From: Myxococcota bacterium
GTDB lineage: Bacteria > Myxococcota_A > UBA9160 > SMWR01
Length of the DNA stretch: 64,000 bases
Assembly (NCBI GenBank): GCA_039030075.1
Contig: JBCCEW010000001.1
Span: forward strand, 248,001 to 312,000
Reading direction: 5' to 3'
Both the position numbers and the translations under genes were made by a program. The notes beneath the pieces are model-generated. The model was not told the origin of the DNA, made no database searches, and saw only the letters and a program-made list of their open reading frames with translations. Positions within the stretch are counted from its first letter, which is position 1; every line of letters begins with the position of its first letter. Of this stretch, positions 17,096-24,127 are shown piece after piece.

Positions 17096-18649
17096 ATGGA
17101 TTTTTCAGCGGTTCCGGATGAAACCCCCGTTCTCGTCGGCGTCGGCCAGTGCGTCGATCGCGTCGGAGCGCCGGCCTACCAGGGCTGGTCGGCCGTCGAG
17201 ATGGCTGTCGAAGCGAGTCGCGCGGCGATGGCGGACTCCGGTGCCGCCGACCGCATCGGTGCCGAGATCGATTGGATCGCGACGACGCGGACCTTCGACG
17301 ACTCGGCGCGCCACTTGAAGCTTCCCTTCGGTCGCTCGAACAACTTTCCACGTTCCATCTGTCGGCGGCTCGGAATCCGCCCCGCGACGGCCACCTGGGA
17401 GGACGCCGGCGGGAACACGCCGCAATCCCTGTTGGCGGAAGCCTGTGAGCGCGTCGCATCGGGGGAATTCCGCGCGGCGCTGCTCACGGGCGCCGAGGCG
17501 ATCGCGACGGCGCGCCATCTGGTGAAGACCGGGGGACAAGCCGACTGGTCGGAGGAGCTGGACGAAGCCGTCGAGGACCGTCAGGGCCAACAGATCCAGG
17601 GGATCCTCTCGATCCACTCCTACCGTCACGGTCTGTTGGCCGCACCGCCGCTCTACGGGCTCTGCGAGAACGCCCGACGCGGGCGCGCGGGAGCCGACCG
17701 CGCTGCCTGGCGCGCCGAGATGGCCACCTGGTTCGCACCCTTCTCGGCGTGCGCCGCGGCGAACCCCTACGCCTTCGCTGAGAATCCCGCGTATACCCCT
17801 GCCGAGATCGCTCAGGTGACCGCCGAGAACCGGCTGATCGCCGACCCCTATCCGCGCCTCGTGGTGGCGCAGGATCGGGTGAACCAGGGCGCTGCGGTGC
17901 TCGTCACCCGAGTCGACGTTGCGAGACGACTCGGCGTCGCTGCCGAGCAATGCGTGTTTCTGCACGGCTATGCAGCCGCGAAGGAGAAAGTCGTCGAGCA
18001 CCGGGCGGATCCGAGCGCCTATCCCGCGGCGGTCGCGGCAACGCGCCTGGCGCTCGAGCGGGCGGGGATCGGTCTCGACGACCTGGCGGCCTTCGATTTC
18101 TACAGCTGCTTCCCGATCGCGGTGTCGAGTGTGGCCGAGGGGCTCGGCCTCGCGGCCGACGATCCGCGGGGTCTGACGGCGACCGGGGGCCTCCCGTACT
18201 TCGGCGGCCCCGGCAACAACTATTCGATGCACGCCATCGCCAGCGTGGTGGGGCGCTTGCGCGCCGACCCGGGCAGCGCAGGCTTCGTGGGAGCGAACGG
18301 CGGGTTCCTCTCGAAGTACGCCGTGGGGATCCTCTCGACCCGGCCCGCGCCTTTCCGCGCCTGGGACAGCGCGGCGCTGCAGGCCGAGATCGACGCGGTG
18401 GAGTCGCCGCCGTTCACCGAGACGCCCTCGGGCCGTGCCACCATCGAGACCTACACCCTGATGTACGGGCGCGACGGCAGCCCCGAGCAGGCCGTGATTC
18501 TCGGACGGCTCGCGGACGACGTGCGCTTCCTGGCCACGGCCAAGGAAGACGAGAGCGCCACCCTCGCCCAGATGGCGAAGGAAGAACCGCTCGGCGCGGC
18601 GGTCGTCGTGGAGACCGGCGAAGACGGCAATCGCTTCCGGCTCGCCTGA
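17096..18649 (+). CDS. thiolase-like acetyl-CoA acetyltransferase (SCP2 type)
   Basis: A 517-residue protein of the thiolase-like superfamily. The start PVLVGVGQC, the central block GGNTPQSLLAEACERVASGEF with TGAEAIAT, DFYSCFPIAV and GGLPYFGGPGNNYSMHAIA are typical of proteins annotated as acetyl-CoA acetyltransferases of the SCP2 branch. The usual nucleophilic Cys of the CxSG block is replaced (GGNTPQ); a His remains in NNYSMHA. True thiolysis is thus doubtful; a different acyl-CoA reaction is possible. It is about 120 residues longer than classical thiolases because of a C-terminal extension. The ATG at 17096 is the likely start; the frame is open upstream. It stands alone, ending 16 bases before the convergent nor operon. 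Confidence 0.8.
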   Translation: MDFSAVPDETPVLVGVGQCVDRVGAPAYQGWSAVEMAVEASRAAMADSGAADRIGAEIDWIATTRTFDDSARHLKLPFGRSNNFPRSICRRLGIRPATATWEDAGGNTPQSLLAEACERVASGEFRAALLTGAEAIATARHLVKTGGQADWSEELDEAVEDRQGQQIQGILSIHSYRHGLLAAPPLYGLCENARRGRAGADRAAWRAEMATWFAPFSACAAANPYAFAENPAYTPAEIAQVTAENRLIADPYPRLVVAQDRVNQGAAVLVTRVDVARRLGVAAEQCVFLHGYAAAKEKVVEHRADPSAYPAAVAATRLALERAGIGLDDLAAFDFYSCFPIAVSSVAEGLGLAADDPRGLTATGGLPYFGGPGNNYSMHAIASVVGRLRADPGSAGFVGANGGFLSKYAVGILSTRPAPFRAWDSAALQAEIDAVESPPFTETPSGRATIETYTLMYGRDGSPEQAVILGRLADDVRFLATAKEDESATLAQMAKEEPLGAAVVVETGEDGNRFRLA

Positions 18650-18665
18650 GGCGGAAGCGCTCTCC

Positions 18666-19256
18666 TCAACCGCGGGTGGGAACCGGTTGGAGTCCGTGCG
18701 GCGACGACTCCGGTGCGGTCGCGGGGATGGGCGCGGCGCGGAGGAACAGGCGCGGCAGCCAACCCACCCCGATCACGACGGCAAGGACGAGGTAGGCCGC
18801 TCCCACCTGGTCCTGTTCTGCCACCAGGTAGTAGTTGCACACGCGCACGGGTGCGGCCTTGTAGAGCCAGCCGAGGGTGACGAGCATCGAGACCGCGTTC
18901 GACCAGACGAAGGCCCGGGTGACGCCCGAGAGTCGGGGCCACGACCAGCCGAGCGGCAGACCCACGAGCAGCGGAATCGTCACGCACTTCAGAACGCCGA
19001 CGACCGGGTTCTCGAGCGCGGCGTCGAGCATGCGCGGCAGCATCCAGATCGCCGCGGCGAAGAGCGCCACCAGCAGCGCGGACGGGGCAAATCGGTCCGC
19101 ACCCCCGCGGCCGCGGGGCGCGAGTAGAAAGCCCGCGATCGCGAGGCTGGGGAGTTGCACCAGCGCGTGCGTGAGCATCCGCGTCTCGAGCCACCCGCCG
19201 AAGAACACAGCCGCGCTCGTCCACAACGCGAGTCCGATCGCGATCCGGCGCGTCAC
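18666..19256 (-). CDS. six-helix membrane protein, orf1 of the norSY-senC cluster
   Basis: A 196-residue, very hydrophobic protein with about six transmembrane segments and a conserved-looking segment VCNYYLVAEQDQVGAAY between helices five and six. I do not recognise a Pfam-type family. Its GTG shares GTGA with the stop of senC, and it is the last gene of the operon. In ammonia oxidisers the sNOR cluster is described as norS-norY-senC-orf1, with orf1 a membrane protein of unknown role; the position here is the same. It may be an assembly factor or extra subunit of the NO reductase (inference). Confidence 0.75.
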   Translation of the reverse strand: MTRRIAIGLALWTSAAVFFGGWLETRMLTHALVQLPSLAIAGFLLAPRGRGGADRFAPSALLVALFAAAIWMLPRMLDAALENPVVGVLKCVTIPLLVGLPLGWSWPRLSGVTRAFVWSNAVSMLVTLGWLYKAAPVRVCNYYLVAEQDQVGAAYLVLAVVIGVGWLPRLFLRAAPIPATAPESSPHGLQPVPTRG

Positions 19257-19846
19257 AGGCTGCGCGCCCAGGCCGCGATCGCGGCGCTGGCTTCCAGGTC
19301 GCTGATCCGTGCGAGACGCCCCTTGCGATCGATTCCGTGGATCGCCGCGTTGTGCTCGAAGCCGCGGCTCGGGCTCGGGACGGCCACGATCCCGAAGGTG
19401 GCGAGGGTGGTCTCGAGCTCTGCCGCATCGTCGATCCGGGCGAAGCGCCAGCGCGCGCCGTCGGCGCCGAAGTGGCGGGCCACGCGTGCGAGCTGCGCGA
19501 CCGTGTCGTTCGCCGGGTCGAACGAAACGCTCACGAAGCGAAGGTCGCTCCCGCGCGCCTGTTCCGTTCGGACGAGCTCCCCGAGGTCCGAGCTCATCTT
19601 CTGACACACGTCCGGGCAGGTGGTGAAGATGAACTCGACGAGTACCGGGGAGCCCGCGTAGTCGTCCCAGGAGAACGCGAACCCGCGGTGATCGCGGAGG
19701 GATGCGGCGGGGAGAGGCCGCGGCGCATGTTCCACGTCGAGGCGTCGGGCGCCCTCCGTCGTGACGGCTCGGAAACCGTCCGTGGCGACGGCAAAGGACA
19801 CGAGCCCCGCGACGACGACCGCTGCGACCGCTGCGCGCTCCATCAT
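19253..19846 (-). CDS. senC: SCO1/SenC copper chaperone of the nor cluster
   Basis: A 197-residue thioredoxin-fold copper chaperone anchored by an N-terminal helix (residues 5-21). The copper-binding CPDVC (Cys77, Cys81) and the distal His in FEHNAAIHG match SCO1/SenC/PrrC proteins, which load the CuA site of subunit II. It follows norY by 12 bases and overlaps orf1 by four, so it is in the same operon. A second SCO gene is the first gene of this operon. ATG at 19846 or 19843 are equally possible starts. Confidence 0.88.
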   Translation of the reverse strand: MMERAAVAAVVVAGLVSFAVATDGFRAVTTEGARRLDVEHAPRPLPAASLRDHRGFAFSWDDYAGSPVLVEFIFTTCPDVCQKMSSDLGELVRTEQARGSDLRFVSVSFDPANDTVAQLARVARHFGADGARWRFARIDDAAELETTLATFGIVAVPSPSRGFEHNAAIHGIDRKGRLARISDLEASAAIAAWARSL

Positions 19847-19858
19847 CTGGACCGCCTG

Positions 19859-21292
19859 CTACGCGACGCTCCGGGCGCGAACCGCGATCCGCACCACGAG
19901 GAGCAGGGTGGCCACGACGACGAGGGCCCCGAAGACCGAACCGACGAGCGCGATGCCGTGCCATTCCTCGAGGTGGATGGCCCAGCGGCGGGGCACGCTC
20001 TGGGCGCCCGCTGCGAGGAACGCGCACGTGAAGCCGAGCCCGGCGATGGCGTAGGTCCAGAGGGCGACCCGGTCTGCGGCCGAGTCGCCGGTGCCTCTCG
20101 AGTAGTGGAGGGCAAACCCGAAGAACATCGAGACCAGGCCGAGCACCAGGTAGAAGTGGAAGTGGCCCGGCACCCACTGGGTGTTGTGCATGACCTGGTT
20201 CGCCGCGATCGTGCCATCCACGACGGCCGGGATCACACCAGCGGACCAGCCGAACATCGAGAGCACGAGGAAGCCGCTCGCTGCGGTCCAACGGATGCCC
20301 GAGCGGTGGATCAGCGTGAGGGCACCGAACGCGGTCACCACGAGCACCGGGAAGCCGCTCCCGTAAGAGATCACCTGGCCGAGCACGTGCAGCCAGGTGG
20401 GCTGAGCGAAGTCCATGAGCAAGTGGTGCGGGTAGACGATCACCACGAAGATCGTCGAGATGTTCCAGGCGGCGAGGAAGACCTTGTTCACCTTCCACGG
20501 ACGCCCCGTGTAGAGCGGGAGCAGCTCGTAGACCGCGGTGACCGACATGTAGATCGTCGCGTTGATGAAGACGTGGCCGAACATGTAGATCATGTTCTTC
20601 GCGAGCAGCGCGTCGATCTCGAAACTCGGGTTCAAGATGCCGACGATCGACAGGACGATGATCGAGGCCCCGCTCACCAGGCCCAGGATGTTCACGATGA
20701 GCACCATCGTTCCCGCGACGACGCTCGCCGGCGGCGGCTCTTCGCTGGAGTTGCCGAAGAGCTGAGGCCAGCCGAGGGCATTGCCGAGCGAGCCGTAGCG
20801 GGCGAGGATCGCGCGGGCGTTGTCGAGGTGGAAGAGCAGGAAGCCCACACCGACGAGGGCGAGCCCGGTCAGATGGATGGCCGCGGCACTCGGCGCCCAC
20901 TGGCCGCCCGAGTTCTGGGGGAGGGGGTAGAGGAAGGTCCACGCTCCGGCATAGCTGCCGAGCAGGCTCGGCCCCAGGAGCAACACGGCGCCGATCAGGA
21001 ACAAGACGAAGTTCGCGATGAAGATCTTCCGCGACAGCTCCACGTGCTGCGAAAGGAAGTGGTAGAGGATGGCGGCGCCACCGACGCCGGAGATCCCGAC
21101 CATCCCCACGCCGTGCATGGTCATGAGCTGGTAGAACCAGGTGAGCGGAAGCTCGATCAGCCCGGCTTGGCCGAGGCGCATGACCAGACCGAAGACCATC
21201 ATCAGCGCCACGACGATGCCCACGGTGGCGAAGTAGACCCATACCCAGGCTTCGGGGCGACGGGGGTCCTGAATCGAAGTCGGCGCCGCCAC
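19859..21292 (-). CDS. norY: heme-copper reductase catalytic subunit, sNOR type (NorY-like)
   Basis: A 477-residue, 12-helix heme-copper subunit I. Metal ligands are in place: His60 (MHGVG) and His379 with His377 (GHFHFY) for hemes, His240 (GHVFIN), His289 and His290 (YPHHLL) for CuB. In oxygen reductases the residue four after the first CuB His is Tyr, cross-linked to it; here it is Asn244. Loss of that Tyr is known from nitric oxide reductases derived from oxygen reductases, and the operon order norS-norY-senC-orf1 with a divergent nsrR is that of sNOR. So it most likely reduces NO to N2O at the membrane. GTG start overlaps the norS stop by one base. An unusual oxygen reductase remains possible. 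Confidence 0.82.
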   Translation of the reverse strand: MAAPTSIQDPRRPEAWVWVYFATVGIVVALMMVFGLVMRLGQAGLIELPLTWFYQLMTMHGVGMVGISGVGGAAILYHFLSQHVELSRKIFIANFVLFLIGAVLLLGPSLLGSYAGAWTFLYPLPQNSGGQWAPSAAAIHLTGLALVGVGFLLFHLDNARAILARYGSLGNALGWPQLFGNSSEEPPPASVVAGTMVLIVNILGLVSGASIIVLSIVGILNPSFEIDALLAKNMIYMFGHVFINATIYMSVTAVYELLPLYTGRPWKVNKVFLAAWNISTIFVVIVYPHHLLMDFAQPTWLHVLGQVISYGSGFPVLVVTAFGALTLIHRSGIRWTAASGFLVLSMFGWSAGVIPAVVDGTIAANQVMHNTQWVPGHFHFYLVLGLVSMFFGFALHYSRGTGDSAADRVALWTYAIAGLGFTCAFLAAGAQSVPRRWAIHLEEWHGIALVGSVFGALVVVATLLLVVRIAVRARSVA

Positions 21293-21822
21293 TACAGGGT
21301 CTCCCTGGCGTCGGTGACGCTCAGCGCGGCCAGCATGCCGTGATGGACGAGGCCGCAGTACTCGAGGCACATGATCCGATAGGTGCCTGGGTCGTCGAAC
21401 TTGAAGGCGATCTCGTTCACGTACCCCGGCATGGCCTGGACCTGGGCGAGCACGCGGTTGGTGTCGTCGTAGATCGCGAAGCCATGGTTGACGTCGGCGC
21501 TGCCCACCCGGAACAGCACGGACTCACCGGCCGTGAAGTCGGTTTGCGAGATCTCCCAGCGCCACTGGTGCGCGGTGACGTCGACGACCGTCGACTCCAC
21601 GCCGTCGGGCGAGTAAGGGAGGTGACGGAGGGTGAGGGCGGGGACGATGAAGAAGCCGGCCAGGAGGATGAAGAAGAGTTGCTTCCGCAGGCTGTAGGCG
21701 CGCGGTTGCACGGTGTCGTAGGCGGCTTCGTCCCCGGAACGGGCGAGGACGAACAGGAAGATGCCGACCATCAAGGCGATGCCGGCGAAGCTGATGAGCG
21801 TTGCGGTGGCTTGGATGGTCAA
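21292..21822 (-). CDS. norS: CuA-containing subunit II, sNOR type (NorS-like)
   Basis: A 176-residue cupredoxin-type electron-entry subunit. Two N-terminal helices (about residues 5-30 and 47-68) are followed by a periplasmic cupredoxin domain with a complete CuA motif, C-x-E-x-C-x3-H-x2-M, in MCLEYCGLVHHGM (Cys152, Glu154, Cys156, His160, Met163) and an upstream His in VNHGFAI. It should take electrons from a soluble carrier and pass them to NorY. The TTG start is chosen because it shares TTGA with the PCuAC stop and has AAGGAG eight bases upstream; earlier in-frame codons give an unnatural Arg/Pro-rich tail. Confidence 0.87.
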   Translation of the reverse strand: MTIQATATLISFAGIALMVGIFLFVLARSGDEAAYDTVQPRAYSLRKQLFFILLAGFFIVPALTLRHLPYSPDGVESTVVDVTAHQWRWEISQTDFTAGESVLFRVGSADVNHGFAIYDDTNRVLAQVQAMPGYVNEIAFKFDDPGTYRIMCLEYCGLVHHGMLAALSVTDARETL

Positions 21823-22319
21823 CGCGCTTCTCCTTCGGGTCCGGCTTCTCGCTCGGATCCTGCGTGGTGGTGGGGCGTGGGCGCGCGGTTCCGGCTCCGC
21901 ACCGGGGCCTCGAAGAGAACTTCCGAGGGCTCGGACAGGAGCAGGCGAAACTGGCAGGCATCTCCGGCCTGGAGGCGCGTACCGTGGAGCATGAGGTGAA
22001 GGCCGCCGGGAGCGAAGGCCAGCGCCTCGCCCGGTGCTAGGTCGAGCGTCGTGACGCTCTCCATTCGCGCTCGGCCGTTGGCGTGCACTGTGCGATGGAT
22101 CTCGACCCGCTCGGCGCAATCCGCCTCGGCGCCGATGATGCGCGCCGGCAGGGCGCCCTGGTTCACGACGCGCAAGTAGGCCGCGGCCATCCGGGCGACC
22201 GGAGGGGGCTCGGGCACGTAGGCCTCGGAGACCTCGATGGAACCGTTCGCCGACGCGCTGCCCGCCAGCCCGATGACGGCGGACAGGACGCAGGGAAGGT
22301 GCTTCGGGTACACGGTCAC
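21819..22319 (-). CDS. PCuAC-type periplasmic copper chaperone
   Basis: A 166-residue exported protein (signal peptide about residues 1-25) of the PCuAC family. The full copper(I) motif H-x10-M-x21-H-x-M is present: His75, Met86, His108 and Met110. PCuAC works with SCO proteins to load CuA (family knowledge), which fits its place between a SCO gene and norS. GTG shares GTGA with the SCO stop and the stop shares TTGA with norS, so all are coupled. A His-rich C-terminal tail (PTPHHHAG) could add a copper site. Confidence 0.9.
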   Translation of the reverse strand: MTVYPKHLPCVLSAVIGLAGSASANGSIEVSEAYVPEPPPVARMAAAYLRVVNQGALPARIIGAEADCAERVEIHRTVHANGRARMESVTTLDLAPGEALAFAPGGLHLMLHGTRLQAGDACQFRLLLSEPSEVLFEAPVRSRNRAPTPHHHAGSEREAGPEGEAR

Positions 22320-22972
22320 GCTCCTTCTCGCGCGAGCAGTGACCGAAGCGCCGTGATCACCCCTTCGGTGTGGAGTTCGGCGCCAGACAACACGCCGATC
22401 ACGGCGCCGTCCGGGTCGATCACGAGCACGCTCGTCGCGTGCTCGACCGCGTAGTGCGCCGGATCGCCGGACTCGGATCGGGCGTAGAAGAGCCCGAGCG
22501 GATGCGTGAGCTCTCGGAGCGCGGGGTGGGTGCCCGTGGCCGCCCGGACGTGGGGGCCGAAATGGCCGGCGTAGGCGCCGAGACGTTCCACGTCGTCGCG
22601 TTCCGGATCGACGGAGACGAACAGGACGCGGGCGTCGGCGGTATCGGGCCACAGCGTAGCCGCGGCACGCGAAAGGACGCTCAGCGTGTTGGGACAGATG
22701 TCGGGACACGAGGCGAACCCGACGGCGAGCAGGGTCCAGGCTCCGGCGAGGTCGGCCGGTCGCAGCGGATTCCCGCTGGGTGCGCTCTCGAGTTCGAAAT
22801 CGGGGAGCGGGAGCGGCGGCGCGAGACGGGTGTAGCCAGCTCCCGCGTCGAGCCGGGCTGTCGCCGGACTTCCCCCCACACCGAGCCAGGTGAAGGCCGC
22901 GGCGATCACGATCAGCGGCACCTGCAGGTACAGGATGCGGGAGTCCGCGCTCAGGAGGGGTGTGCGCGCCAT
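22316..22972 (-). CDS. SCO1/SenC family copper chaperone, first gene of nor operon
   Basis: A 218-residue SCO protein: N-terminal membrane helix (residues 13-34), thioredoxin fold with CPDIC (Cys89, Cys93) and the distal His in VEHATS. It probably delivers copper to, or reduces, the CuA site of NorS together with PCuAC. It is distinct from the second SCO (19253-19846): the two share only the motif region. ATG at 22972 lies next to the AT-rich operator shared with the divergent nsrR, so this is the promoter-proximal gene of the six-gene operon. Confidence 0.88.
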   Translation of the reverse strand: MARTPLLSADSRILYLQVPLIVIAAAFTWLGVGGSPATARLDAGAGYTRLAPPLPLPDFELESAPSGNPLRPADLAGAWTLLAVGFASCPDICPNTLSVLSRAAATLWPDTADARVLFVSVDPERDDVERLGAYAGHFGPHVRAATGTHPALRELTHPLGLFYARSESGDPAHYAVEHATSVLVIDPDGAVIGVLSGAELHTEGVITALRSLLAREGA

Positions 22973-22980
22973 TGCACAAA

Positions 22981-23005
22981 AAAGATAGAATACATATTCT
23001 TTTTA
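22981..23005. promoter_or_regulatory. candidate NsrR operator
   Basis: In the 103-bp gap between the divergent SCO/nor operon and nsrR lies an AT-rich segment with the perfect inverted repeat AGAATA-CA-TATTCT (22987-23000), flanked by AAAGAT on the left and TTTTTA on the right. Known NsrR sites are AT-rich palindromes of AAGATGyATTT type, so it resembles rather than matches that consensus. It stands out from the GC-rich surroundings. Inferred site for both promoters. Confidence 0.5.
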
Positions 23006-23075
23006 GACAACACGTCTCAGCCAAGTCGTGTGTGCGCTTGTTTCCGACGGATGCGAGCGAAGCGAAGGATGGGCG

Positions 23076-23513
23076 ATGCAGTTGACGCGTTATACGGACT
23101 ACAGCCTTCGCGTGTTGATGTACCTGGCCGCCATGCCGGGTGAACTCACGCGCATCGAAGACATCTCGGACGCCTACGGGATCTCGCGCGGCCACGTCAT
23201 GAAAGTGGTGCGGGGCCTTGCGAACGAAGGATACGTCGAGTCGCTCCGTGGCAGAGGCGGCGGCGTGAAGCTCGCCAGGTCGGCGGACGACATCAGCTTA
23301 GGCGAGGTCGTGCGCGCCACCGAAGAGAATCTCGCGCTGGTGGAGTGTTTCGGGCCGGGTTCTTCAGGCCACTGTGTCATCGAGCCCGCATGTGGGCTGC
23401 AGGGGGCACTGAGCGCCGCACTCGACGCGTTCCTTGCGACACTCGACGCGTACACGCTGGGCGATCTGATGACGAAGCGCCGGGCGATGACCCGTCTCTT
23501 GGAGATTGCCTAG
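23076..23513 (+). CDS. nsrR: NsrR-like Rrf2 family nitric-oxide-sensing repressor
   Basis: A 145-residue Rrf2 winged-helix regulator very similar to NsrR: it starts MQLTRYTDYSLRVLMYLA, has ISRGHVMKVV in the recognition region and ends with YTLGDL. Three Cys at 91, 100 and 106 (VECF, GHCVIEPACGL) are spaced like the iron-sulfur cluster ligands of NsrR, and Asp8, the fourth ligand in Streptomyces NsrR, is also present. It should repress NO-detoxification genes until NO damages the cluster. The ATG at 23076 gives the canonical N terminus and follows AAGGA. It is divergent from the nor operon; its stop shares CTAG with the convergent TetR gene. Confidence 0.88.
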   Translation: MQLTRYTDYSLRVLMYLAAMPGELTRIEDISDAYGISRGHVMKVVRGLANEGYVESLRGRGGGVKLARSADDISLGEVVRATEENLALVECFGPGSSGHCVIEPACGLQGALSAALDAFLATLDAYTLGDLMTKRRAMTRLLEIA

Positions 23514-24127
23514 GAGGTCTCTGCCGGAGCGTCAGGAAGGACCGCCTGGAGCAGCGTGTCGAGGTAGCGCTCGATGGTGCCGCGGTCGACGTCGCCGAGC
23601 TGCAGCCGCGCGATCGACTGGGAGCTCGACGTGAACAGACGCGCGAGCGATTCGACATCGGCGTCGGCCGGGACGCTGCCCTCGCGCTGACCGCGCTCGA
23701 AGGTGCGCTGGGTGATGGCCACTGCCTGCTCACTGAATGCCCGGTAGGCGGGCCAGGCTTCTTCCCGCACGGCCGAGCCCCACTCGAGCCAGACCAGCAC
23801 GTGGCTGCGGTTCTTCTCGAGTTCTCCGAGCAGGCGTTCGTTGATCCCGCGGAGGATCTCGGCGCAGGGGGCTTCGCGCGCGTGGGCGCGCTCGAGGAGC
23901 CCCAGGAAGAACGCGGCGACCGCGTCGAGGACGTCGCGCACGAGGTCCTCGCGGGTGGGGAAATAGACGAACACCGTGGAAACGGCCACGCCCGCGCGTT
24001 CGGCGATCTCGGCGTGACGCGCGGCGCCCAGGCCGCGATCGGCGAATACGTCGATCGCGATGCCGAGCAGCTGCGCGCGGCGCTCCTCGGGCGGTAGTCG
24101 CTTGCGTTGGGGGACTTCGGCGCTCAT
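23510..24127 (-). CDS. TetR family transcriptional regulator
   Basis: A 205-residue TetR-type repressor with the HTH at about residues 28-65; IAERAGVAVSTVFVYFPTRE is the recognition region. The ligand domain is unassigned. The ATG shares ATGA with the stop of the WS/DGAT gene, so the two form one transcript, and the regulator may respond to a lipid or acyl-CoA ligand (inference). Convergent with nsrR, sharing a CTAG stop. Confidence 0.9.
   Translation of the reverse strand: MSAEVPQRKRLPPEERRAQLLGIAIDVFADRGLGAARHAEIAERAGVAVSTVFVYFPTREDLVRDVLDAVAAFFLGLLERAHAREAPCAEILRGINERLLGELEKNRSHVLVWLEWGSAVREEAWPAYRAFSEQAVAITQRTFERGQREGSVPADADVESLARLFTSSSQSIARLQLGDVDRGTIERYLDTLLQAVLPDAPAETS

Noticed and set aside
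19337-21343. A 668-codon open frame on the plus strand opposite norY
   Set aside because: It is antisense to genes with clear metal-ligand motifs, and its product is His/Asp/Glu-rich without recognisable domains, as expected for the reverse of GC-rich membrane-protein codons.
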